This document shows, piece after piece, positions 38,357-47,763 of a stretch of DNA of 64,000 nt. Source of the DNA: Aquimarina aquimarini. Lineage in GTDB: Bacteria; Bacteroidota; Bacteroidia; Flavobacteriales; Flavobacteriaceae. Where the stretch lies: contig NZ_OMKE01000023.1 in the NCBI RefSeq assembly GCF_900299535.1, positions 62,001 through 126,000 on the forward strand, written 5' to 3'. The notes beneath the pieces are model-generated. The model was not told the DNA's origin and did not search any database. It was given only the letters and a program-made list of their open reading frames with translations. The number at the start of each line of letters is the position of its first letter. Within the stretch, counting starts at the first letter, position 1. The position numbers were made by a program, and so were the translations under genes.

Positions 38357-39316
38357 ATGTCAGCTAGAAAAAATAATAAATTTTCTTTAAAAAGAAGTAG
38401 TGTAAAAACCTTTTTGTTTTTTCTAATATTTACTTCTCTATTGTGGTTGTTTATACAGTTTTCTAAAAACTATACTCAAGAGGTAGAAGTGATGATACAG
38501 TATACTAGTATACCTAAAGATAAAATCTTTAATGAGAGAAGTGATCAAAAATTAAGAATGATACTTAATGGAAATGGTTTTAGATTGATGAATCATAATT
38601 GGAGTAAGCCTACTTTAGAATTTGATGTCAAAAAAGCTATTGTTCAAGAAGAGGATCAGTATTTGTTTTATGTTGATAAAGAATCTTCTCTTTTAAAGAA
38701 AAAATTAGATTTTAGAGGAAGAATTTTATCGGTACAAAAAGATACTTTACGATTAAAAGTAGATCACAATCTTACAAAAAAAATTCCTGTACAAGTAGAT
38801 CGAGATATCCAATATGCTGTAGGGTATGGTAGTGGTAAAGGGTTAGAGGTTGTTCCTGATTCTGTACAAATAAGTGGTCCTTCGCAAATTATAGATACTA
38901 TAAGATATATTCCAACAGAAGATTTAAAACTAGAAGGATTGAATGTTGACTATTCATCAGAATTAAAGGTAAGTCTAGAAGAGTTACCAGAAACAATTAC
39001 AGTTGTTCCGTCGCAAATAAAAGCATCTATATCGGTTAGTAAATTTACAGAAGGCAGCCAGAAAATTCCAATAACCTTGAATAATGTACCGGAGGGATTA
39101 GAAATTAAGATTTTTCCAAAAGAAATTTCAGTGGTTTATAGAGTTGGTTTAGATAAATATAATGAAGTAAATCCTCGAGATTTTATGATTGTTGCTGATT
39201 ATGCAAAAGCATCTGAAGAGAGTTTGTATCTTACCCTAGAGCTAGTTAATAAGCCAGCGTATATTCATGATGAAAGGTTACAGGTAAAACAAATTCAATT
39301 TGTAGTTTTAAAGTAA
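38357..39316 (+). CDS. YbbR-like domain protein
   Basis: This 319-residue protein has an N-terminal membrane anchor (about 20-40) and repeated beta-rich YbbR-type modules, seen as repeats with hydrophobic strands and motifs such as ISGPSQIIDTI (about 174-184). YbbR proteins elsewhere bind CdaA-type cyclases or lie next to them, but no cyclase gene is present in this window. It is separated by 5 bp from the glycosyltransferase and 9 bp from coaE. Confidence 0.8.
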   Translation: MSARKNNKFSLKRSSVKTFLFFLIFTSLLWLFIQFSKNYTQEVEVMIQYTSIPKDKIFNERSDQKLRMILNGNGFRLMNHNWSKPTLEFDVKKAIVQEEDQYLFYVDKESSLLKKKLDFRGRILSVQKDTLRLKVDHNLTKKIPVQVDRDIQYAVGYGSGKGLEVVPDSVQISGPSQIIDTIRYIPTEDLKLEGLNVDYSSELKVSLEELPETITVVPSQIKASISVSKFTEGSQKIPITLNNVPEGLEIKIFPKEISVVYRVGLDKYNEVNPRDFMIVADYAKASEESLYLTLELVNKPAYIHDERLQVKQIQFVVLK

Positions 39317-39325
39317 AAGAAGGGT

Positions 39326-39940
39326 ATGATGATAGTTGGATTAACAGGGGGTATAGGTAGTGGTAAAACAACGGTAGCAAACATGTTTAAAGAACTGGGG
39401 GTTGCAGTGTATATAGCTGATGATGAGGCAAAAAAAATAATGAACACAAATAGTGGTGTAAAAGATAAGATAACAAGTTTACTGGGAAACGAAGCTTATA
39501 TCGATAATGAATTAAATAGATCATATATAGCTAATATTGTGTTTAATGATGCAGAAAAATTGAAACAATTAAATGAGATTGTTCATCCTGCAGTAGCAAA
39601 TCATTTTGATAGTTGGAAAAACAAACAAAATGGAAGTTATGTGATAAAAGAAGCAGCTATACTTTTTGAAAACAAAGGGTATGAGCAATGTGATTATACC
39701 ATTCTAGTTTCTGCACCAGAAGAAATAAGGATCCGAAGAGTACTAAAAAGAGATAAAGATAGTTCAGTAAATGATATAAAATCAAGAATGAATAATCAAT
39801 GGAGTGATACAAAGAAAATACCTATGGCGGATTTTGTGATAAATAATGAGTATTTGGAAAAGACTAAGGATCAAGTGTGTGAAATTCATAAAAAAATATC
39901 TTCTCAAGAGCCTTATAATCCGAATCTTTCATTTTGTTAA
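39326..39940 (+). CDS. coaE: Dephospho-CoA kinase
   Basis: CoaE phosphorylates dephospho-CoA at the 3'-OH, the last step of CoA synthesis. This 204-residue P-loop kinase has GLTGGIGSGKT (5-15), a lid helix, and the conserved HPAVANHF stretch. The MM start allows ATG 39326 or 39329. It is the second CoA-pathway gene in the window, with coaBC about 6 kb away. Confidence 0.95.
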   Translation: MMIVGLTGGIGSGKTTVANMFKELGVAVYIADDEAKKIMNTNSGVKDKITSLLGNEAYIDNELNRSYIANIVFNDAEKLKQLNEIVHPAVANHFDSWKNKQNGSYVIKEAAILFENKGYEQCDYTILVSAPEEIRIRRVLKRDKDSSVNDIKSRMNNQWSDTKKIPMADFVINNEYLEKTKDQVCEIHKKISSQEPYNPNLSFC

Positions 39941-39991
39941 CATTTGGTTAAACCGTAAAGTAGCTAAATGTTAAAGTCTTACTTTTGATAT

Positions 39992-41557
39992 ATGAATAAA
40001 AGGTTATTCGTGTTGCTGATAATCCTTATGAGTTTGTCGTTAATCGGGATTATTTTTGTTCAGGGATACTGGATAAATAATACGGTAGAAAACAATGAAG
40101 AACAGTTTTCTTTTAATGCTAAACAAATACTAACATCTGTATCCAATAGGATTCAGTATAGAGAGTTTGAGGAAATGTTTTTTCCCTTACGAGAAATTTT
40201 GGATAGCATTGATGAACCTGATAATAAAACGATACGTCAATTATTGAATATTAGTGTTGATAACACGACAAAGTCATTTGCGAGGGCAAATGATATTTTA
40301 GAAGAAGATCATAAATTATTTTCATCTTTTATTAATTTAGATATAGATACAGTACGATTGAAGAATATTTTAAATCGTAATACTGATTCTGCAGAAAGAA
40401 GTAATCAAAGTGATTTGGTGAAGCAGAATTCAAAGTCTAAGTTAGAAAGAATACAAGGTTTAACAGATCTAGAGCGGGTAGATTATGAAGTAGTTATAGG
40501 AGAGATAGCCAGTTTTATACCAATTCACAGAAGGGTGCAGGAACGTGAAGTAGAGTATCTGTTGAAAAAAGAACTGGAAGAGAGAGATATAAAAGTAGAC
40601 TTTGAATATGCAATATATAGTAATGCACTTGCAACCAAAGTACGTTCTGATGATTTTAGTTTGGATTATCCAACGACATATGCGATACCCCTTTTTGTAA
40701 ATGAAAAAGGTGTAAGTGAGTATCAGTTATATGTTAACTTTACTGGAAAAAAACAGTATGTCCTTTCCTCTATAAAAGGAATGGCCATATTATCAATATT
40801 GTTCACACTAATTATAGTGGTAGCATATTCCAGTGCTTTGTCACAATTAATGCAACAGCGACAGATATCTCAAATTAAAACGGATTTTATTAATAATATG
40901 ACGCATGAACTCAAAACACCTATTGCTACCATTAATTTGGCTTTGGATGCTATAAAAAACCCTAAGATTGCAGGTGATTCAGAGAAGATACATCGATATA
41001 TGAGAATGATAAGAGAAGAAAATAAAAGGATGCATGCGCAAGTTGAAAATGTATTGAGAATATCTCAACTAGAAAAAAATGAACTTAACATTAAAAAAGA
41101 AAAGCAAGAATTGCATGATATTATTGAAGACGCGGTGACACATGTGTCTTTGATTGTAGAGAATAGAGAAGGTTATATCAAAATGCATTTTGGAGCACTC
41201 AAGACCACAATATTGGCCAATGATAGTCATTTGACCAATGTAATTGTAAATATCTTAGATAACGCAATAAAATATTCTGAAGAAGAACCTAAAATTGATG
41301 TATATACAGAAAATGTGAAAAATAGTATAGTCCTCAAAATTAGAGATCAAGGAATTGGTATGAGTAAAGTTGCACAAAAAAAGATTTTTGAAAAGTTTTT
41401 TAGAGAGCATACAGGCGACTTGCATAATGTAAAAGGACATGGGTTGGGGCTAACTTATGTAAAAAGAATTATTGATGACCATCATGGTCAAATTTGGGTG
41501 GAGAGCGAAAGGGGAAAAGGCTCCACATTTATAATTAAATTACCGTTAATATCTTAA
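39992..41557 (+). CDS. Sensor histidine kinase, RprX-like
   Basis: This 521-residue kinase has two membrane segments (about 4-26 and 262-282) around a large periplasmic sensor domain. A HisKA domain follows with phospho-acceptor His304 in MTHELKTPI, then an HATPase domain with IVNILDNAIKYS, RDQGIGM and GHGLGLTYV. It lies 3 bp before its response regulator. Size and layout resemble Bacteroides RprX, which pairs with RprY, so that name is a fair guess. The signal sensed is unknown. The segment 50-258 is Asp-Asn-rich with no recognised ligand motif. Confidence 0.9.
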   Translation: MNKRLFVLLIILMSLSLIGIIFVQGYWINNTVENNEEQFSFNAKQILTSVSNRIQYREFEEMFFPLREILDSIDEPDNKTIRQLLNISVDNTTKSFARANDILEEDHKLFSSFINLDIDTVRLKNILNRNTDSAERSNQSDLVKQNSKSKLERIQGLTDLERVDYEVVIGEIASFIPIHRRVQEREVEYLLKKELEERDIKVDFEYAIYSNALATKVRSDDFSLDYPTTYAIPLFVNEKGVSEYQLYVNFTGKKQYVLSSIKGMAILSILFTLIIVVAYSSALSQLMQQRQISQIKTDFINNMTHELKTPIATINLALDAIKNPKIAGDSEKIHRYMRMIREENKRMHAQVENVLRISQLEKNELNIKKEKQELHDIIEDAVTHVSLIVENREGYIKMHFGALKTTILANDSHLTNVIVNILDNAIKYSEEEPKIDVYTENVKNSIVLKIRDQGIGMSKVAQKKIFEKFFREHTGDLHNVKGHGLGLTYVKRIIDDHHGQIWVESERGKGSTFIIKLPLIS

Positions 41558-41560
41558 AAT

Positions 41561-42274
41561 ATGGAAACAGAAAACAAAAAGATTCTGCTTGTAGAAGACG
41601 ATCCAAACTTTGGAACAGTGTTGAAAGATTATCTTGTTATGAATGATTATGATGTTGTACATGCTAAAAATGGTATGGAAGGCTTCGAAAAATTCAAAAA
41701 AGATGATTATGATATGTGTATATTGGATGTAATGATGCCTTATAAAGATGGATTTACATTGGCAAAAGAGATAAGAGAAAAAAATGAAGAAATACCTATC
41801 ATCTTTTTGACAGCAAAAGCAATGAAAGAAGATGTGTTAAAAGGATATAAGGTAGGAGCAGATGATTACCTTAATAAACCTTTTGATAGTGAGGTACTAT
41901 TGATGAAGATACAGGCTATTATGCAACGCAAAAGTACAGAGTCTGTGGCAGATAGTAAGCAATTTGAATTTAGAATTGGTGGGTTTCACCTTAATTCAAA
42001 ACTTCGTTTTTTAACGTTTAAAGAAGAAGACCCTATTAAGCTTTCTCCAAAAGAGAATGAACTACTACGTTTATTAGCATTGCACCTTAATGATTTGATG
42101 CCTAGGGAATTGGCGTTAACAAAAATATGGAGAGATGATAACTATTTTACCTCTCGTAGTATGGATGTATATATTGCTAAGCTTAGAAAGTATCTTAAGA
42201 AGGATGAAAATGTAGAGATTCTTAATATACATGGAGAAGGATTTAGGCTTGTTGTAAGAAATCTAGATTCTTAG
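41561..42274 (+). CDS. OmpR-family response regulator, RprY-like
   Basis: This 237-residue regulator has a receiver domain with phospho-acceptor Asp56 (CILDVMMPYKDG), the conserved Lys in YLNKPFDS, and a winged-helix DNA-binding domain (about 138-235). It begins 3 bp after the kinase stop and is the obvious partner. The targets are unknown. A terminator overlapping the end of miaA follows. Confidence 0.93.
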   Translation: METENKKILLVEDDPNFGTVLKDYLVMNDYDVVHAKNGMEGFEKFKKDDYDMCILDVMMPYKDGFTLAKEIREKNEEIPIIFLTAKAMKEDVLKGYKVGADDYLNKPFDSEVLLMKIQAIMQRKSTESVADSKQFEFRIGGFHLNSKLRFLTFKEEDPIKLSPKENELLRLLALHLNDLMPRELALTKIWRDDNYFTSRSMDVYIAKLRKYLKKDENVEILNIHGEGFRLVVRNLDS

Positions 42275-42298
42275 AAATAGTAACGGTAAAACTGATAC

Positions 42299-42337
42299 AA
42301 AGAAGTTCGCTATGGTTTAGTTATAGTGAACTTCTTT
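42299..42337. terminator. Shared terminator of the response regulator and miaA
   Basis: A 10-bp stem (AAAGAAGTTC at 42299-42308, GAACTTCTTT at 42328-42337) continues as CTAT/ATAG after one mismatch. The miaA stop codon lies in the loop, so the hairpin ends inside the coding region. It can serve both convergent genes. Confidence 0.65.
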
Positions 42338-43226
42338 CTATATACGTACTAATTTTTTCAATAGGATCTATGTAATCAAACCATTTGGTTTCGGTATCTT
42401 TTTTAAACCAAGTGAGTTGTCTTTTGGCAAAACGTCTGGTGTTTTTTTTGATTTCTGAAATAGCGAAATTTACATCCCACTCCTTATCTAAGTACTTGAA
42501 AATTTCTTTGTAGCCAACAGTGTTTAGCGCATTTAAATGCTTATATGGGTAAAGTTCTGTTACCTCATCCAATAATCCGTTTTCTACCATTATATCAACC
42601 CTTTGGTTTATTCTGTCATAAATGATCTCTCTCGTTGCAGTGATTCCTATTTTTATGATATTAAAAGGTCTTTTCTTTTTTGGTTTAGAAAGAAAAGAAG
42701 AATACGGCTGCCCGCTACCAATACACACCTCTAGAGCTCTCATTACTCTATGCGTATTTTGTAAATCAACCTTATCATAATATACAGGATCCAAAAGTTT
42801 GAGTTCTTGTTGTAATACTTCTATCCCCAAACTATCATATTTTTCTTGAATTTTTTTACGAACCTCTATATCGATTTCAGGAAAATGATCTAACCCTTTG
42901 GTTAGAGCATCTATGTATAAACCAGAACCACCAATAAGAATAGCATAATCTTTGATTTTGAATAGCTCATCGATTTTATTTAAAGCATCTTTTTCAAAAT
43001 CTCCAACACTATATTCATCATGAATACTTATATGTTGAATAAAATGATGTTGCGCTTGTGCTAATTCTTCTGGAGATGGAGCAGCGGTACCAATATACAT
43101 TTCCCTATAAAACTGTCTGCTATCTGCTGAAACAATTTCACAATCAAAATGTTGAGCAAGACGAATACTCAAATTTGTTTTTCCTATACCAGTTGGTCCT
43201 GTGATTACAATCAGGTTTTTATTCAT
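42321..43226 (-). CDS. miaA: tRNA dimethylallyltransferase
   Basis: MiaA adds the isopentenyl group to A37 of tRNAs that read UNN codons. From ATG 43226 the protein has 301 residues and starts MNKNLIVITGPTGIGKT, with the P-loop at 10-17. An upstream in-frame start would add 22 residues with no family match, so ATG 43226 is preferred. Other marks are SADSRQFYREMYIGTA and the C-terminal TRRFAKRQLTWFK. The start overlaps the end of the ion-channel gene by 8 bp. Confidence 0.96.
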   Translation of the reverse strand: MNKNLIVITGPTGIGKTNLSIRLAQHFDCEIVSADSRQFYREMYIGTAAPSPEELAQAQHHFIQHISIHDEYSVGDFEKDALNKIDELFKIKDYAILIGGSGLYIDALTKGLDHFPEIDIEVRKKIQEKYDSLGIEVLQQELKLLDPVYYDKVDLQNTHRVMRALEVCIGSGQPYSSFLSKPKKKRPFNIIKIGITATREIIYDRINQRVDIMVENGLLDEVTELYPYKHLNALNTVGYKEIFKYLDKEWDVNFAISEIKKNTRRFAKRQLTWFKKDTETKWFDYIDPIEKISTYIERSSL

Positions 43227-44058
43227 GATCGTTAAATAAGTGTTCTCCGCATTTGTGACAAAACTTAGCACTGTCTGAGTGCTCATCCTCATTACAGTTG
43301 CTACATGATTGAGTGTTTAGGTGTACTTTGTTGATTTGATGTTGCGTATATTCTGCACTTACAATACCAGTTGGTACTGCGATAATACCATATCCCATAA
43401 CCATAATAATGGCAGCAATAAATTGCCCCAATGGAGTAATAGGTGCGATGTCTCCATAACCAACGGTTGTTAACGTAACAATACACCAATAGACACTAAT
43501 AGGAATGCTTTTAAAACCACTTTCTTCTCCTTCTACAATATACATCAGAGTACCCATGATAATACATAGAACCAACACAGCGAATAAGAATACGAGTATC
43601 TTGGCTCTACTATCTTTGATTGCTTTGGCAAGTCTATTAGACTCACTGATGTAGCGAGATATTTTTAAAATTCTAAAAACACGAAGGAGTCGTAATGCTC
43701 TTACTGCAAGAAGTGCACTGGTACCAGTTATAAAAAAAGAAAGATATAAAGGCAGTGTAGACAAAAGATCAATTATACCATAGAAACTAAAAACATATGA
43801 AGATGGTTTTTTTATAGAAATAATACGTGCTACATATTCTAAAGTAAAAAATACGGTGATTACCCATTCAGCATAATTTAATAATCTATACGTTTCTAGA
43901 GGTAACCCTTTGACGCTCTCTAGCATTACAAAAATGATGCTCAATACGATCAAAATAAGTAAAATAACATCAAATAATTTTCCTATACGAGTATCAGCTT
44001 CATAGATAATGCTATGCAACTGATTTTTCCAGGTAATATCGGGTGAATTGTTCTCCAA
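43219..44058 (-). CDS. Voltage-gated-type ion channel with C-terminal zinc ribbon
   Basis: This 279-residue channel has six membrane helices. The fourth carries a voltage-sensor-like Arg series (R120, R123, R126, R129), and the pore has the potassium filter TVGYGD (198-203). After the last helix a tail of about 45 residues ends in a zinc-ribbon pattern with Cys252, Cys255, Cys267 and Cys270. The tail is unusual for such channels, and its role in assembly, redox or metal sensing is unknown. It overlaps miaA by 8 bp and follows the exonuclease gene by 38 bp, so these are probably cotranscribed. Confidence 0.9.
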   Translation of the reverse strand: MENNSPDITWKNQLHSIIYEADTRIGKLFDVILLILIVLSIIFVMLESVKGLPLETYRLLNYAEWVITVFFTLEYVARIISIKKPSSYVFSFYGIIDLLSTLPLYLSFFITGTSALLAVRALRLLRVFRILKISRYISESNRLAKAIKDSRAKILVFLFAVLVLCIIMGTLMYIVEGEESGFKSIPISVYWCIVTLTTVGYGDIAPITPLGQFIAAIIMVMGYGIIAVPTGIVSAEYTQHQINKVHLNTQSCSNCNEDEHSDSAKFCHKCGEHLFNDHE

Positions 44059-44096
44059 TTTTTTTGATTTTTATTAAAAATAATAAAACTTAGATA

Positions 44097-45467
44097 TTAA
44101 ACTTTAGGAATAGGAATAATCTTCAGTTTTTTATGTGTTCTTACATAACTCTGGATGATATGTTGAGCATCTCTATTATGTGTCATAGGGGTAATAATAG
44201 TTCGTAAGATATCAATGTTGTTAATTTGATGATTGAGGTTGAAATACCCAATACCTTTAAACTTCCCTTCCTCGATCAATATGATACTTTGTTCATCGAT
44301 ATCTCTACCTTGATCTACTATAATCATATCTTGACTATGAAAAGAGTGATTAAAAATGAGTTTTTGAGCACGAATATTATACTCTTCACTAGTTTCATCA
44401 AGAATACAGGCTCCCTGGCATTGTTTTATGGTATAATTAAAACAATTACTTTTTCCGTTATCTAGTCCCATCAATTTTTGACATAGATTGTATTCTTCTG
44501 TCCATCGATGCATAAAAGATTTAGCTTGTTGCCTGTTGGAAAAAGTGGTAATACTTTTTTTACGACTATCAGCTTTTGCGACTTTAAAATTTATATACCC
44601 ATTTTCGTCTGTAAATTGATATAATGCCTGATCAAATTTTGTTTTTCGTAATGCTCTGTTGTATTTAGGTTTAGTACGTTTTATTTCTTCATTTTCCTTC
44701 AATAAGGCTAAAAGTTCACTGCCCGTAGTTTCGTAAGTTACATTGACAACTTCTTCCTGAATTTTTTTTGACTTTCTATTATCATTGGTAAAATGCTGAT
44801 TAAGTCTTTTTTTGATGTTTTTGCTTTTACCAATATAGATAATCTTTCCATCTTCTCTATGCATATAATATACTCCAGTAACACTAGGAGCCATTTCAAT
44901 CAGTCCCAAAAGTTTGCTATCTACTTGTCGCTTGGTTTCCGTGCGAACTGTTTCTGTAATAATCTTTTTTTCTAGATCCTTTGCCAAAAGGAGCTTGAAT
45001 AGTTTTACTGTTGCAAGAGCATCACCATTGGCTCGATGTCTGTCAGAAATAGGAATACCTAACCCACGAGTTAGCTTACCAAGACTGTATGATTCTTGAT
45101 CAGGAATTAATTTTTTAGAGAGTTCTACAGTACATAGAGATTGTCTTGAGAATTCAAACCCTAATCTAGAAAACTCTGTTCTTAATATTCGGTAGTCAAA
45201 ACTGGCATTATGAGCAACAATCACGCAATCGGTGGTGATTTCTACGATTCTCTTAGCTACTTCATAAAACTTTGGAGCATTACGTAGCATGTTATTATTT
45301 ATTCCTGTAAGATTGACTACAAAGGGTTGTATGGGGCGCTCAGGGTTAACCAAACTTATAAATTGATCAACTACGGTATGCCCATCAAATTTATAAACAG
45401 CAATTTCAGTAATTCCTTCTTCATTATACTTTCCTCCAGTTGTTTCGATATCTAAAATTGCGTACAT
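44097..45467 (-). CDS. DEDD exonuclease fused to GIY-YIG nuclease domain
   Basis: This 456-residue protein joins a DnaQ-like 3'-5' exonuclease domain (about 1-170, with DIETTGG and HNASFDYRIL) to a GIY-YIG endonuclease domain (about 195-275, with GVYYMHREDGKIIYIGKS). A C-terminal part resembles the UvrC/Cho type, with NCFNYTIKQCQGACI cysteines. It probably acts in DNA repair, with the Cho-like domain cutting at lesions. The fusion is known in several bacterial groups. It lies 57 bp after the YggS gene on the same strand. Confidence 0.9.
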   Translation of the reverse strand: MYAILDIETTGGKYNEEGITEIAVYKFDGHTVVDQFISLVNPERPIQPFVVNLTGINNNMLRNAPKFYEVAKRIVEITTDCVIVAHNASFDYRILRTEFSRLGFEFSRQSLCTVELSKKLIPDQESYSLGKLTRGLGIPISDRHRANGDALATVKLFKLLLAKDLEKKIITETVRTETKRQVDSKLLGLIEMAPSVTGVYYMHREDGKIIYIGKSKNIKKRLNQHFTNDNRKSKKIQEEVVNVTYETTGSELLALLKENEEIKRTKPKYNRALRKTKFDQALYQFTDENGYINFKVAKADSRKKSITTFSNRQQAKSFMHRWTEEYNLCQKLMGLDNGKSNCFNYTIKQCQGACILDETSEEYNIRAQKLIFNHSFHSQDMIIVDQGRDIDEQSIILIEEGKFKGIGYFNLNHQINNIDILRTIITPMTHNRDAQHIIQSYVRTHKKLKIIPIPKV

Positions 45468-45524
45468 AGTGTGGTATCAGTATAGCTACTATTTTTTTGG
45501 TTGTGTAAGATATAATTTATTTTA

Positions 45525-46187
45525 CTAGTTGTAATTTCTGGCTCCAAAGATAGAGCTTCCTATTCTCACCATGGTACTACCTGAATCAATTGCAGTTTTG
45601 TAATCACCACTCATGCCTATAGATAGTGTTTGTAAATAAGGGTGTTTGGGTTGTAGTTCTTTATAAAAAGTTGATATCTTTTCAAACTCATTTTTAATTT
45701 GTTGCTGGTCACTAGTAAAAGTAGCCATGCCCATGAGGCCTTGGATATGAATATTAGTTAACGATTTAACCTCTTCAGAGTTTAATAATGTAATAGCATC
45801 GTTTTGAGTTAAGCCAAATTTACTTTCTTCTTCGGCAATTTTGACTTGTAGTAAGCAATTAATAACTCTATTATGCTTTTTTGCCTGTTTATTGATCTCT
45901 TTTAATAATTTGTAACTATCTACAGCATGTATTAAATCTACAAAGGGAGCCATGTATTTAACCTTATTGGTTTGTACATGCCCAATCATATGCCAGCTAA
46001 TATCTTTTGGTAGCGCTTCCCATTTTTCTGTCATTTCCTGTATTTTGTTTTCTCCAAAGACACGTTGCCCTGCATTATATGCATTTATAAGGTCATTAAT
46101 AGGTTTGGTTTTGGATACAGCAACTAAAGTAATTTCTTGGGGAATCGATTTTTTTATAGCTAGTAGATTCTTTTCAATATCATTCAT
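45525..46187 (-). CDS. YggS/PLPBP pyridoxal-phosphate homeostasis protein
   Basis: From ATG 46187 the protein has 220 residues. It is a TIM barrel with PLP lysine Lys26 in LVAVSKTKPI, plus IGHVQTNK, GLMGMA and SIGMSGDYKTAI motifs. It is not a racemase but keeps free PLP under control. Two in-frame TTG codons just upstream (MLT) are less likely starts. It is followed by the exonuclease gene. Confidence 0.94.
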   Translation of the reverse strand: MNDIEKNLLAIKKSIPQEITLVAVSKTKPINDLINAYNAGQRVFGENKIQEMTEKWEALPKDISWHMIGHVQTNKVKYMAPFVDLIHAVDSYKLLKEINKQAKKHNRVINCLLQVKIAEEESKFGLTQNDAITLLNSEEVKSLTNIHIQGLMGMATFTSDQQQIKNEFEKISTFYKELQPKHPYLQTLSIGMSGDYKTAIDSGSTMVRIGSSIFGARNYN

Positions 46188-46272
46188 AGTCAACAAAGAT
46201 ATTTAAATTCCGTTAGTTTGTTACAATAGATTTTATCATTGCATTATAGAATGTTCTTTGTATTCATTGTTT

Positions 46273-47511
46273 TTAAAACTCATATATGGTAATGCCGCTT
46301 CTTAATTTAGGTTCTATGTAGGTGCTTTTTGGTGGCATTGTAAGTCCTTGGTCAGCAATTTTTTTGATTTGATCTACAGATGCAGGAAAGAGTCCAAAAC
46401 CTACTTTATACTCTCCTTTGTCTACCATGCTTTTTACATAAACAATATCATTTTTGCCATGAGAATACTCTATACGAGTATCTGTTCTTAGATCTTCTAT
46501 ATTCAGAATAGGTTTAAGTACTGTTTTGTACAAAATTTGAGCATCTAATTCTTCTAATGCATCTGCAAATTGATATGCTGTTTTTCTTAGGTACAGTGAA
46601 TAAAATTCACCATCCAAGTACATGCTAAAATGATGAGGTTTTGAAGGCTTATAAACCTCTAAACCTCTATTTTCTATACGAAACCATTCATCTAATAGGA
46701 TAAGAAATTCCTCTTTAGTTAATCCATTGAGATCTTTTATTAGCCTGTTAAATTCATAAATTTTTAAATCTGATTCAGGTATAAGGTAGCTCATAAAGAA
46801 ATTATAAGATTCATTACCTTGATGTTTAGGGTTATTTTCTTTTAGGTCTTTAGATAATAAATAAGACGAGGCAGAACGGTGATGGCCATCGGCAATATAA
46901 ATTGTTTTAATAGAAGAAAAAACCTCTTGAATACTATTTATAGATTGGATATCATCTATTTGCCAGAGGTAATGTGTATCTCTATTGGTAGTGGTAAATT
47001 CATATTCTGCTCTTTCTTCTATAGTTTTAGAAATGATTGTGGTAATAGTATCATTATCAGGATACGTAAGCAGTACTGGTTCGGCATTAAACCCTACTGT
47101 TTTTAAATACTCTTTAAATGTGTTTTCTCGATACTGAATAGTATCTTCATGTTTTTTGATAATATCATTTTCATAATCTTCTGCACTGGCAGCTGCTATA
47201 ATACCACAAAAAGACTCTTCTTCCCGGTTTACTATTTTATAAATATAATATGAGGGTACATCATCTTGTATAAAAATCTGATCTTCTTTGAATTCCAAAT
47301 ATCTATTTCGAACTAGTTTATAGCGTTCTTCGCCAGATATTTCTTTTTGGTATTTATAACCAGGATTTACAATATGTAAAAAAGAGTAGGGATTATAATC
47401 CATTCGAGAATCTCGTTCAAAAGGTGTGTAACTTTGATAAGATCGAGAGGCAATCAAGCCTACTTTGTCTCTTGTTGGTCGTATAGCTTTGAACGGATGA
47501 ATTTTTGCCAT
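46273..47511 (-). CDS. DUF1015 family protein
   Basis: This 412-residue protein has clear marks of DUF1015: HPFKAIRPTRDKVGLIASR at the N-terminus, YIADGHHRSASSY with paired His (about 205-217), and a C-terminal EPKLRSGITIYEF. The family may be an enzyme with a SerK-like kinase domain, but function is not established here. It lies 85 bp upstream of the YggS gene on the same strand. A hairpin downstream of the preceding M23 gene separates the two. Confidence 0.92.
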   Translation of the reverse strand: MAKIHPFKAIRPTRDKVGLIASRSYQSYTPFERDSRMDYNPYSFLHIVNPGYKYQKEISGEERYKLVRNRYLEFKEDQIFIQDDVPSYYIYKIVNREEESFCGIIAAASAEDYENDIIKKHEDTIQYRENTFKEYLKTVGFNAEPVLLTYPDNDTITTIISKTIEERAEYEFTTTNRDTHYLWQIDDIQSINSIQEVFSSIKTIYIADGHHRSASSYLLSKDLKENNPKHQGNESYNFFMSYLIPESDLKIYEFNRLIKDLNGLTKEEFLILLDEWFRIENRGLEVYKPSKPHHFSMYLDGEFYSLYLRKTAYQFADALEELDAQILYKTVLKPILNIEDLRTDTRIEYSHGKNDIVYVKSMVDKGEYKVGFGLFPASVDQIKKIADQGLTMPPKSTYIEPKLRSGITIYEF

Positions 47512-47580
47512 TATAATATCGTATTGTTTTTGTGGACTTCAAAAATAGAAAATTCATATGTATCTACTTGATGAATTATG

Positions 47581-47598
47581 TATTCTGATTACAGAATA
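47581..47598. promoter_or_regulatory. Inverted repeat upstream of the DUF1015 gene
   Basis: TATTCTG (47581-47587) and CAGAATA (47592-47598) are 7-bp arms with a 4-bp spacer, 70 bp upstream of the DUF1015 start. It could be an operator, but a match of this length in AT-rich DNA can arise by chance. Confidence 0.25.
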
Positions 47599-47698
47599 TA
47601 AAAAAATCTACAAATTTTCTTCTTAGATTTTGAATTTAGAGTAATAAAACTCCCTTTTTCTTACGCAGTAAATTCAAAATTATAATAGGTATTTGAAA

Positions 47699-47729
47699 AA
47701 AAGCACCAAAACTACATGTTTTGGTGCTT
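47699..47729 (-). terminator. Terminator of the M23 lipoprotein gene
   Basis: An 11-bp stem (AAGCACCAAAA at 47701-47711, TTTTGGTGCTT at 47719-47729) is followed on the minus strand by a T run, 35 bp after the M23 gene stop. Confidence 0.8.
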
Positions 47730-47763
47730 TTGAAGTACGTTTTTTTAGATGAGAGTTTCTGTC

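Noticed and set aside
43227..43292. Upstream in-frame start for MiaA adding 22 residues
   Set aside because: The extra stretch lies within the channel gene and has no family match. ATG 43226 opens directly with the P-loop.
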